Positions 1 to 6,073 of a stretch of 6,074 bases of DNA are shown piece after piece (position 1 is the first letter of the stretch; the number at the start of each line of letters is the position of its first letter). The notes beneath the pieces were generated by a model that saw nothing but the letters and a program-made list of their open reading frames with translations, was not told the origin of the DNA and made no database searches. Location: positions 1 to 6,074 of the forward strand of contig JAMONQ010000175.1 in the NCBI GenBank assembly GCA_027065635.1, in the 5' to 3' direction. Both the position numbers and the translations under genes were made by a program. The DNA comes from Campylobacterales bacterium. Its GTDB lineage: Bacteria > Campylobacterota > Campylobacteria > Campylobacterales > Hydrogenimonadaceae.

Positions 1-1
1 A

Positions 2-26
2 TATTATAGTTCAGTATTATAGCTCA
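2..26 (-). promoter_or_regulatory. 13-bp tandem repeat with duplicated TATAAT boxes
   Basis: The minus strand reads TGAGCTATAATAC (26-14) then TGAACTATAATAT (13-1), two 13-bp units with TATAAT at 21-16 and 8-3. A third TATAAT lies at 68-63. No good -35 element is found at 16-18 nt from any of them. The stretch 1-90 has no gene and is AT-rich; this may be the promoter region of a leftward gene outside the window, but simple AT-richness could also explain it. Confidence 0.25.
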
Positions 27-90
27 AATAGTACTTAATGCTTTCTTTATATTGAGCGGATGATTATACTGTGGTGTATGGCGGTGTGTA

Positions 91-128
91 GAATTTGGCT
101 GGGAAATCGCGATTTCCAAGCCAAATTC
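91..128. repeat. 38-bp near-perfect palindrome (second 3' hairpin)
   Basis: GAATTTGGCTGGGAAATCG (91-109) is the inverse complement of 110-128 with a single mismatch (101/118), giving 18 of 19 pairs centred on the CGCG of AAATCGCGATTT. Being a palindrome it can form a hairpin in transcripts from either strand, so it could serve as a bidirectional terminator between the cytochrome gene and whatever lies to the left. No U-tract follows it on either side. A protein-binding site is the alternative. Confidence 0.6.
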
Positions 129-133
129 CACTT

Positions 134-160
134 ATCAAAGCGGCATGTAGCCGCTTTGAT
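134..160 (-). terminator. Perfect hairpin directly after the cytochrome stop
   Basis: ATCAAAGCGGC (134-144) and GCCGCTTTGAT (150-160) form a perfect 11-bp stem with a 5-nt loop, beginning 2 nt past the TAA at 163-165. It would form in the 3' end of the cytochrome mRNA. There is no U-tract on either strand, so it is not a textbook intrinsic terminator; it may terminate weakly, act with the next hairpin, or protect the mRNA 3' end. Confidence 0.45.
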
Positions 161-162
161 GA

Positions 163-927
163 TTACTTGTCGTGGCAGGTCAGACAGACTTGGCTTCCCT
201 TGTTGCTCGCTTCACCGACAGTAGCGGCGTTTCTTCTAAGGAATGTATCACTCTCTCCGAGGTGAGGATCGTGGCAGCTTCCGCACTCCACTTTTCCGTT
301 TCTAAGAAGATCGGAGATGGTAGTGGCACCGCTCCATCCTGTAATTGCAGTAGAGACAGGCTTCAGGCTTGCGGCTCCTTCGACGTAAGTGATGGATACC
401 GGGTGGTCGTTTGTAAGACCGATTCCTGAAGGATCGGCGTCACCGATCTGAGTTACACCGGCAGGCATTGTATACGCAGTACCGGCAGGAGTTGCGCCGA
501 ACGCTACATTCTGTCCGCCGGCTACGTATCCGCCGGATCCGGGAGCGTTTACGATAGAGTTGATCGCGCTTACACCGTCGTGGCAGCTAAGACATGCAAG
601 AGAAGGTGCGCTCGGCTGGTCTGCTGTAGCAGTACCGGCGATAGTGGTTCCGGCTACACCGGCAGCAGTCGCTCCATACATTCTAAATGACTGTGTAGGA
701 GTAGCTTTGTTCCAGAGAGGCGCGCCTGTAAAGTCAGTGTTGGCGGCGTGCGGAGTATGGCAGTATACACAGATTTCATCGTTGTTCTGACCTGCGTTGG
801 CCTTGATGGTTCCGCCGCCGGTTGCTGAAAGGTCGTGTTTACTTCCGGTGATTTGAGCCATTGCAGCTGTCACCCCGAAAGTGAGCAGTGCAGCGGCTGC
901 GACTTTCGCTATGTGATTCATTTTCAT
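163..927 (-). CDS. Secreted tetraheme cytochrome c (doubled CXXCH family, OmcE-like)
   Basis: The protein has 254 residues. Residues 1-24 form a Sec signal peptide: a short basic start (MKMNHIAK), a hydrophobic Ala/Leu core and an Ala-Met-Ala cleavage site. The mature part has four covalent heme sites, CVYCH 53-57, CLSCH 112-116, CGSCH 215-219 and CLTCH 248-252. Its only other histidines are H31 (SKHDLS), H60 (CHTPH), H175 (NDHPVS) and H222 (CHDPH), enough to give every heme two His ligands. The order His - CxxCHxxH - CxxCH occurs twice (31-116 and 175-252), so it looks like two diheme modules joined by a Gly/Ala/Thr-rich stretch. Such proteins carry electrons in the periplasm or outside the cell. 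Size, heme count and motifs resemble Geobacter OmcE, a filament-forming cytochrome, but this is judged by eye. Start at 927 chosen for an AGGAGG 5 nt upstream; a second ATG lies two codons in. It follows the cys operon on the same strand and probably has its own promoter. Confidence 0.93.
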   Translation of the reverse strand: MKMNHIAKVAAAALLTFGVTAAMAQITGSKHDLSATGGGTIKANAGQNNDEICVYCHTPHAANTDFTGAPLWNKATPTQSFRMYGATAAGVAGTTIAGTATADQPSAPSLACLSCHDGVSAINSIVNAPGSGGYVAGGQNVAFGATPAGTAYTMPAGVTQIGDADPSGIGLTNDHPVSITYVEGAASLKPVSTAITGWSGATTISDLLRNGKVECGSCHDPHLGESDTFLRRNAATVGEASNKGSQVCLTCHDK

Positions 928-932
928 GAGAT

Positions 933-938
933 CCTCCT
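933..938 (-). promoter_or_regulatory. Shine-Dalgarno site of the cytochrome gene
   Basis: On the minus strand this reads AGGAGG, a complete match to the anti-Shine-Dalgarno core, 5 nt before the ATG at 927. It is the strongest ribosome binding site in the window and suggests the cytochrome is made in quantity. It favours the first ATG over the second (ending at 921), for which the spacing would be 11 nt. Confidence 0.8.
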
Positions 939-964
939 ATAGTTATTTTGTATTCACACTTTCA

Positions 965-974
965 ATTGTAGCAA
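965..974 (-). promoter_or_regulatory. Candidate extended -10 promoter of the cytochrome gene
   Basis: The minus strand reads TTGCTACAAT: a TACAAT box (5 of 6 matches to TATAAT) preceded by the TGn of an extended -10. It would start transcription near 958, giving a leader of about 30 nt with the AGGAGG site inside. Two TTTACA hexamers lie upstream (991-996 and 980-985), but at 20 and 9 nt they are not at the usual 16-18 nt -35 spacing. Campylobacterota housekeeping promoters often lack a clear -35. The inverted repeat ACACTT/AAGTGT (956-961 and 973-978) flanks the box and could be an operator. No intrinsic terminator is visible after the reductase gene, so read-through from the cys operon is also possible. 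Confidence 0.4.
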
Positions 975-1037
975 GTGTATGTAAAAATTATGTAAATTTA
1001 AGTAGCGATCTATATAAAAGCCTATTATCCGGTCAAA

Positions 1038-2615
1038 CTATCCTGCCACTTCTATAATATATATGAAATCGCTTTTCTCGAGAAATTCCGAAAAGCTCGG
1101 GCTTTTGCTTTGCAGATAATCTTCGATGATTTTTTCGATAGTCTGCGGAATCTCTTCATGTGTCAGCAGGATACCGGTTCTTTTCGCGAATCTGCTTTTT
1201 TCTCCTTCCACCTTTCCGCCTACAAGCAGTTCGAAACCTCTTACGGTTTTGCCTTCTCTTTTGAGTGTCGCTCCGCTAAGCCCTATATCGGCTATACACG
1301 GATGTGCGCAGGAGTTCGGGCATCCGTTTACACTTATCGTTACAGGTTCGCCGAATGCGGGGAATCTGTTCTCGAGATATAGTGCGACTCTTTCGGCCAC
1401 ACTTTTCGTTTCGCTTATCGCGAATTTACAAAAGTCGAGTCCGGTACAGGCTGTCGTTCTGGTTCTGAAAGCCGAAGGATAAGGGTTTATCCTGATCTTT
1501 TCCAGTTCTTCGCACAGACCCTTTATGTGAGGTTTTGCAACATCGAGAATTATAAAGTTCTGTTTCGTCGTCGTCCTTATTTGTGAAATATCCAGTTTTA
1601 CCATCAGATCGTGGAGCCCAAGAAGACGCTCTCCTCCGAAAGAGCCGCCAAAGAGTGCGCATCCGACATGATCCGTTTTTTCATCTTTGGAGGGTATTAT
1701 CCCGCAGTGGTGTCTCTTTTTTGCGGAGGTAACATTTGGAGGGGGCGCTTCCGTGAACTTTATACCTGTGATCTCTTGCAATCTCTTTTTGAACTTTTCT
1801 TTTCCCCACGCCTCTATGAGATGTCCAAGTCTCGCTCTGTTTCTTTTGCTCCTGTTTCCAAAGTCTCTGAAAATCTCCACCGCGGCTTTGGAGAGAGATA
1901 CAATATCCTTCTCTTCTACATAGCCGAAAAAATCGGCAAAACGCCGGTTGCTTGCGAGTCCGCCTCCCGCGAATGTCGCAAAAAGTACTCTGCCGTCGTC
2001 GAATCTTTCGGCTACAAAACTCAAATCCTGTATTTCGTGTGGCATGCAGTGTGATGCGCAGCCGCTTACGCCTATTTTAAACTTTCTCGGAAGATTGCTG
2101 AATCTCCTGTCCGATTCGAAAAGTCGGTTTATCTCTTCGACTATGGCGCTAACATCCGCTATCTCATCTTTCGCCTTCCCGTTTAGAGGACATGTGACCG
2201 TATTGCGGACGACATCTCCGGCTGCCATTTTTGTCGTGAGCCCAACTTTTTGAAGCAGATGAAAAATTGCCGGGATATCCCTGATCATAATCCAGTGAAA
2301 CTGAATATCCTGTCTCGTCGTAAAATCGGCACTGCCTCTTGCGTACCGGATGGAAATTCTACCGAGAGTCTCTATCTGCTCCCTTCTCAAAACGGCGTTT
2401 TCAATCTTGACACGCAGCATGAAGTAGAGGTTTTTATCCTCTTCTGGCTGCAGGTTCGCGTTTTGCGTGTACAGGCCGTACCACTTGAACCTGTCGATAT
2501 CTTCCGGATCGATTTCGCCGCCGTCTTCGGCGTAGCGGTAGATATCCGCCAGTACGTCGACTCCATCCTTTTGCCTCTTTATTCTCTCGATACGTTCCGA
2601 TTTGCTCTCTTTCAT
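1038..2615 (-). CDS. Nitrite/sulfite reductase, siroheme and [4Fe-4S] (probable assimilatory sulfite reductase)
   Basis: A 525-residue hemoprotein of the ferredoxin-nitrite/sulfite reductase family, catalysing six-electron reduction of sulfite to sulfide (or nitrite to ammonia) in the cytoplasm. It shows the family's two-fold repeat. The first half has TTRQDIQ (99-105), where the Arg and Gln typically shape the active site, and GCASHC (185-190). The second half has the cluster/siroheme ligands CTGLDFC (C390, C396) and CPNSC (C432, C436), the expected C-x5-C...C-x3-C. Length is normal for the single-chain family. No flavoprotein partner (CysJ) is in the window, so electrons probably come from ferredoxin or another carrier. 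The start at 2615 was chosen for AAGGAG 8 nt upstream; the frame stays open to 2846 but that part runs into cysN. Position after cysN argues for sulfite as substrate, but sequence alone does not exclude nitrite. Confidence 0.92.
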   Translation of the reverse strand: MKESKSERIERIKRQKDGVDVLADIYRYAEDGGEIDPEDIDRFKWYGLYTQNANLQPEEDKNLYFMLRVKIENAVLRREQIETLGRISIRYARGSADFTTRQDIQFHWIMIRDIPAIFHLLQKVGLTTKMAAGDVVRNTVTCPLNGKAKDEIADVSAIVEEINRLFESDRRFSNLPRKFKIGVSGCASHCMPHEIQDLSFVAERFDDGRVLFATFAGGGLASNRRFADFFGYVEEKDIVSLSKAAVEIFRDFGNRSKRNRARLGHLIEAWGKEKFKKRLQEITGIKFTEAPPPNVTSAKKRHHCGIIPSKDEKTDHVGCALFGGSFGGERLLGLHDLMVKLDISQIRTTTKQNFIILDVAKPHIKGLCEELEKIRINPYPSAFRTRTTACTGLDFCKFAISETKSVAERVALYLENRFPAFGEPVTISVNGCPNSCAHPCIADIGLSGATLKREGKTVRGFELLVGGKVEGEKSRFAKRTGILLTHEEIPQTIEKIIEDYLQSKSPSFSEFLEKSDFIYIIEVAG

Positions 2616-2623
2616 AATCTTCT

Positions 2624-2629
2624 CTCCTT
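2624..2629 (-). promoter_or_regulatory. Shine-Dalgarno site that fixes the reductase start
   Basis: Minus strand AAGGAG, 8 nt before the ATG at 2615 and inside the 23-nt gap after the cysN stop. It decides against the in-frame ATG at 2846, which would overlap cysN by more than 200 nt and add 77 residues that do not resemble a reductase. Confidence 0.75.
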
Positions 2630-2638
2630 GATGCGGGA

Positions 2639-4156
2639 CTATCTCCCTATCTTTGCACACCCCCACTCGGGGTAGTGTTTTCTTATATATTCGTTCAGCT
2701 CTATCTCCGCTTGCGTATAGACTCTTTTGGGGCTCTCTTCTTTGCGGGAGGAGTCTATTATCATTCCGGCCGCTACTGTATGGTTTTTCATCTTGTCTAT
2801 GACTATGAAACTTCCCGTTCCTTTGATCCTGAAATAGGGATCGCACGCAATCTCTCTCGTAAGTGTCAGTCTACACTTGCCTATTTCGTTGAGTTGCAGC
2901 GTTTTGGCTTCCATCTCCTCCCAACTGTTTACATCCTTTTTGAAAAAAATGGAGTCGAAGATAGCGTCCAAAACGGTAGTCGACCTCTTGATCTCATACT
3001 CTTTGCCGAGCTGTAGCGCCGTTTCATCCATCCAGACCACCATCGCTTCGATCGTATCGGAGGTTTCGATGCGATCATTCGATTTTACGATCATATCTCC
3101 CCTGCTTATATCTATCTCCTCTTCGAGAGTCAGTGTTACGGCCATCGGCGCAAAGGCCTCTTCGGTATACGGACTCTTTTTTGCAGACCCGTCTGACGGT
3201 AAAACGATCCGCTTTATTCTGCTCTTTTTACCGGAAGGCAAGACGGTGATTTCGTCTCCTCTTTTTATCCTGCCGGAGGCTATCGTTCCGCAAAAGCCTC
3301 TGAAGTCGGGATTCGGTCTGTTGACATACTGCACCGGAAACCTGAAATCTGTAAGATTCGTATCGGCTGAAATCTCTACGGTATCGAGAAATTCCAACAG
3401 GGATTTACCCTTGTACCATTTCATCTTTTCGCTTTTTTGCACTACGTTATCGCCTCTTAGAGCGCAAAGCGGTATGAAATCGAGAGATACTTTTACGGAT
3501 CGGTTTTTCTCTCCGATGATACCGGAGAGACTCTCATCGAGCTTTTCATACATTTTTATAAAATCGCTGACGATATTTTCGAACACCTCTTTCGAATATT
3601 CGACGATATCCATTTTATTGATCGCTACCACAATATGCTTTATACCAAGAAGCGATGCTATGTATGCGTGTCTTCTGGTTTGGGTAAGCACACCTTTTCG
3701 GGCGTCTATCAATATGACGGCGAGGTCGGCGGTACTTGCTCCCGTTGCCATATTGCGGGTATACTGCTCATGTCCGGGAGTGTCCGCGATGATATATTTT
3801 CTCCTCCCGGTAGCGAAAAAGCGGTAGGCTACATCGATGGTTATGCCTTGCTCCCGTTCGCTTTGCAGACCGTCGATGAGCAGTGCGAAATCTATCTCCT
3901 CTCCCGTAGTCCCGTACTTTCTGGTTTCGTTTCTGACAGCCGCGAGCTGATCTTCGAGTACGGTTTTGCTGTCATACAGGAGTCTTCCAATCAGCGTACT
4001 CTTTCCGTCGTCTACGCTGCCGCATGTTATGAATCTCAAAAGATCCTTCTTTTCGTGCTCTTCGAGATAGCGCTCTATATCCGAACCTATCTTCTCTCTC
4101 AAGCTCCCTTGCGGGTTGTTTCCGGTTTTTGAAAGTTCTAAAATCTCTTCACTCAT
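2639..4156 (-). CDS. cysN: Sulfate adenylyltransferase subunit 1 (GTPase, CysN)
   Basis: The 505-residue GTPase subunit of ATP sulfurylase; with CysD it makes adenylyl sulfate (APS) and pyrophosphate from ATP and sulfate, with GTP hydrolysis driving the reaction. An EF-Tu-like G domain fills about residues 38-260: P-loop GSVDDGKS (46-53), switch I GITID (104-108), DTPGHE (125-130), guanine-binding NKMD (180-183) and CAL (231-233). Two beta-barrel domains follow to about residue 470. There is no APS kinase domain, so it is not a CysNC/NodQ fusion. A charged tail of about 35 residues (471-505, ending in PEWGCAKIGR) extends past the barrels, making it somewhat longer than the roughly 475 residues of E. 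coli CysN. Two adjacent ATGs end at 4159 and 4156; the second was chosen because AGGAG lies 6 nt before it and only 3 nt before the first. It follows cysD by 23 nt. Confidence 0.97.
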   Translation of the reverse strand: MSEEILELSKTGNNPQGSLREKIGSDIERYLEEHEKKDLLRFITCGSVDDGKSTLIGRLLYDSKTVLEDQLAAVRNETRKYGTTGEEIDFALLIDGLQSEREQGITIDVAYRFFATGRRKYIIADTPGHEQYTRNMATGASTADLAVILIDARKGVLTQTRRHAYIASLLGIKHIVVAINKMDIVEYSKEVFENIVSDFIKMYEKLDESLSGIIGEKNRSVKVSLDFIPLCALRGDNVVQKSEKMKWYKGKSLLEFLDTVEISADTNLTDFRFPVQYVNRPNPDFRGFCGTIASGRIKRGDEITVLPSGKKSRIKRIVLPSDGSAKKSPYTEEAFAPMAVTLTLEEEIDISRGDMIVKSNDRIETSDTIEAMVVWMDETALQLGKEYEIKRSTTVLDAIFDSIFFKKDVNSWEEMEAKTLQLNEIGKCRLTLTREIACDPYFRIKGTGSFIVIDKMKNHTVAAGMIIDSSRKEESPKRVYTQAEIELNEYIRKHYPEWGCAKIGR

Positions 4157-4162
4157 CATACT

Positions 4163-4167
4163 CTCCT
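4163..4167 (-). promoter_or_regulatory. Shine-Dalgarno site of cysN
   Basis: Minus strand AGGAG within GAGAGGAGAG, in the gap between the cysD stop and cysN. Spacing is 3 nt to the ATG at 4159 and 6 nt to the ATG at 4156, which favours the second. The frame is open up to 4339, but a start there would lie wholly within cysD. Confidence 0.65.
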
Positions 4168-4179
4168 CTCTTTTTTCAA

Positions 4180-5100
4180 TCAAAAGTAGCCCTCTATCTT
4201 CTTTCTCTCCATCGAGCCCTCCTGATCTTTGTCTATGAGTCTCCCCTCTCTTTCGCTGCTGCGGCTCAGGAGCATCTCCTTGATTATTTCGGGAAGTGTC
4301 GAGGCGTCGGAGTCGACGGCACCTGTTAGCGGGTAACATCCGAGCGTTCTGAAACGTACCCTTTGCATCGTCGCCTTCTGTCTGAGCTCTTTTGGCATTC
4401 TGTCGTCGTCGACCATGATCTTCGCCCCCTCAAACTCCACTACAGGCCGCTCTTTCGCAAAGTAGAGCGGTACGATAGGTATCTTTTCGAGGTAGATGTA
4501 CTGCCAGATATCGAGCTCGGTCCAGTTGCTGAGCGGAAAGACCCGTACACTTTCACCTCTCTCTATCCTGGTGTTGAAAATATTCCAGAGCTCCGGTCGC
4601 TGGTTCTTTGGATCCCAGCGGTGGTGCTTGTCACGGAAGGAAAAGATCCGCTCCTTCGCTCGGCTCTTCTCTTCATCCCTTCTCGCGCCGCCGATGACCG
4701 CATCGTATCCGCCTTCGTTCAGTGCCTGTTTCAAAGCCTGCGTTTTCATGATATCGGTATGGATCTTGGAGCCGTGGATAAAAGGATTGATCCCCATTTC
4801 GATCCCTTCTGGATTTGTGTGGACTATCAGGTCGACACCGAGCTCCTTTACCCTCCTGTCGCGAAATTCGATCATCTCCCTGAATTTCCAGAGAGTATCG
4901 ACATGAAGGAGCGGAAAAGGGGGCTTGGCCGGATAGAAGGCCTTTATGGCAAGATGGAGCATCACCGAACTGTCTTTGCCGATCGAGTACATCATTACCG
5001 GATTCGAAAAGCTCGCCGCCACCTCCCTCAGGATGTGGATACTCTCTGCTTCGAGCTGTTTCAGATGGGTTGGTTTTTTGGGGTCATGATTTTGTCGCAT
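4180..5100 (-). CDS. cysD: Sulfate adenylyltransferase subunit 2 (CysD)
   Basis: The 306-residue catalytic subunit of the CysDN ATP sulfurylase, which activates sulfate to APS in the cytoplasm. It belongs to the PP-loop ATP pyrophosphatase superfamily: the pyrophosphate-binding motif SIGKDSS is at 39-45, followed by HVDTLWKFREM (66-76), the conserved basic GGARRDEEKSRAKER (137-151), FPLSNWTELDIWQYI (188-202) and RTLGCYPLTGAV (251-262). The C-terminus SMERKKIEGYF is characteristic of CysD. Length matches the E. coli protein (about 302). The start at 5100 has the purine-rich GAGAGGAT at 5105-5112, which overlaps the cysH stop; the gap to cysH is 10 nt, suggesting translational coupling. All expected motifs are intact. 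Confidence 0.98.
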   Translation of the reverse strand: MRQNHDPKKPTHLKQLEAESIHILREVAASFSNPVMMYSIGKDSSVMLHLAIKAFYPAKPPFPLLHVDTLWKFREMIEFRDRRVKELGVDLIVHTNPEGIEMGINPFIHGSKIHTDIMKTQALKQALNEGGYDAVIGGARRDEEKSRAKERIFSFRDKHHRWDPKNQRPELWNIFNTRIERGESVRVFPLSNWTELDIWQYIYLEKIPIVPLYFAKERPVVEFEGAKIMVDDDRMPKELRQKATMQRVRFRTLGCYPLTGAVDSDASTLPEIIKEMLLSRSSEREGRLIDKDQEGSMERKKIEGYF

Positions 5101-5110
5101 TACTATCCTC

Positions 5111-5836
5111 TCATATTTTTCTGTCGCTTTTTATATGTAGTCCGCACTCCTTGTGCTCCGGGCTCTCCCACCACCATCTTCCGCTTCTGATATCATCCTT
5201 GTCGCTTACGGCACGGGTACATGGAGCGCAGCCGATACTCGGATAGCCGCAATCGTGCAAAGAGTTGTAGGGAATATCGTTTTTTTCGATATATTCCCAC
5301 ACCTCCCCGGTACGCCACTCCAGAAGCGGATTCAGTTTTATCAGGTTGAAGTTTTCGTCATATTCGACTATTTGCAGACTCTCTCTGGTTATCGACTGCT
5401 CTCTTCTAAGGCCGGTAATCCATACATCCATATTTTCGAGCGCTCGTTTCAAAGGCTCTATCTTCCTGATCCGGCAACATCTTTTTCTATTCTCTATACT
5501 TTGGTAGAAACCGTTTATCCCCTGATCCCGTACCAACTGCTCCACCGCGCCGCTTTGCGGGAAATAGGGCTCGACGGTGATACCGTATCTCGCTTCGGTT
5601 CGCTCCCATACACGGTAGGTCTCTTCCGGCAGCCTGCCGGTATCGAGAGTAAAAATCCTGCATTTGGGATCTATCGAGAGGATTATGTGGGTAAGCACCT
5701 GATCCTCCGCTCCGAAACTGGTAGAGAAGGCTATCTTCCCCTCGAACTCTTTCAAAAAAATTTCGAGTATTTCAACCGGTTCGGCGGTGGCGGTGGAACT
5801 TTTGTACGTTTCGATACGTTCAAGCAAATCGATCAT
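5111..5836 (-). CDS. cysH: Assimilatory adenylyl-sulfate (APS) reductase, [4Fe-4S] type
   Basis: A 241-residue thioredoxin-dependent reductase of the CysH family that releases sulfite and AMP from its nucleotide substrate. The fold shows the modified PP-loop STSFGAEDQVL (38-48) and TLDTGRLPEETY (63-74). The cysteine pattern is C120-C121 (KRCCRIRK) with C203 and C206 (CAPC), the CC-x80-CxxC signature of a [4Fe-4S] cluster, seen in reductases that use APS and absent from the E. coli-type PAPS reductase. C231 in ECGLHIK is the catalytic thiol near the C-terminus. The absence of an APS kinase gene here agrees with direct use of APS. The start at 5836 has AAGGAG 5 nt upstream (5842-5847), overlapping the stop of the preceding gene, from which it is separated by 9 nt. 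Dual APS/PAPS activity is known in a few members and cannot be ruled out. Confidence 0.96.
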   Translation of the reverse strand: MIDLLERIETYKSSTATAEPVEILEIFLKEFEGKIAFSTSFGAEDQVLTHIILSIDPKCRIFTLDTGRLPEETYRVWERTEARYGITVEPYFPQSGAVEQLVRDQGINGFYQSIENRKRCCRIRKIEPLKRALENMDVWITGLRREQSITRESLQIVEYDENFNLIKLNPLLEWRTGEVWEYIEKNDIPYNSLHDCGYPSIGCAPCTRAVSDKDDIRSGRWWWESPEHKECGLHIKSDRKI

Positions 5837-5845
5837 CTTTTCTCC

Positions 5846-6073
5846 TTATATATGGTATTCCGGCTCTTTTTCTACCCGGCCGAGGGGTATTTTGTTCCAG
5901 GCTCTTTCATGGAAATAGTAGAGCACCATCTTCGTAACCAGCTCGATACTTCCGATGGATGCGGCCATCCCGAGGCTGCCGGTGATGATATATGAGATGA
6001 TTATGGTGTCGAGAGTTCCCAAAGCTCTCCACGAGATCGTTTTCACGACACTTCTATACGGCTTTTCATGCAT
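5846..6073 (-). CDS. DUF2061 small membrane protein
   Basis: A 75-residue protein of the DUF2061 family, recognised from YRSVVKTISWRALGTLDT (6-23) near the N-terminus and FHERAWNKI (54-62) near the C-terminus. Between them are two hydrophobic stretches (about 21-31 and 33-53), probably a membrane hairpin with the conserved charged ends on one side. The molecular function of the family is unknown. It often accompanies sulfate assimilation genes, and here it sits only 9 nt before cysH, so it is presumably co-transcribed and may serve sulfate uptake or the pathway in some other way; that is inference. The ATG at 6073 lies one base from the window end, so its ribosome binding site and promoter cannot be seen. 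The MHEKPYRS start looks natural for the family, but a start further upstream cannot be excluded. Confidence 0.85.
   Translation of the reverse strand: MHEKPYRSVVKTISWRALGTLDTIIISYIITGSLGMAASIGSIELVTKMVLYYFHERAWNKIPLGRVEKEPEYHI

Noticed and set aside
1018..1037. Terminator after the reductase gene
   Set aside because: The minus strand has a short T-rich run but no stable stem before it.
2616..2846. Upstream in-frame extension of the reductase (77 extra residues)
   Set aside because: It overlaps the 3' end of cysN, has no family resemblance, and a good Shine-Dalgarno sequence marks the ATG at 2615.
2877..3827. Plus-strand open frame of 316 codons opposite cysN
   Set aside because: It is antisense to a gene with all GTPase motifs; its Ser/Phe/Leu-rich composition is what the complement of such a gene gives, and no protein family is recognisable.
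4157..4339. Upstream in-frame extension of cysN
   Set aside because: It lies almost wholly inside cysD, is Arg/Gln-rich and unlike CysN; AGGAG sits just before the ATG at 4156.
5111..5836. PAPS reductase reading of CysH
   Set aside because: The four cluster cysteines are present and no APS kinase is seen, which fits the APS-reducing type.
1038..5836. Dissimilatory sulfate reduction or reverse sulfur oxidation operon
   Set aside because: The genes are CysDN, CysH and a single-chain siroheme reductase; there is no AprAB, Sat or DsrAB-type protein.
4363..5995. Two long plus-strand frames (4363-5190 and 5153-5995) opposite cysD and cysH
   Set aside because: Both mirror well-conserved minus-strand genes and show no domain, signal peptide or convincing start of their own.
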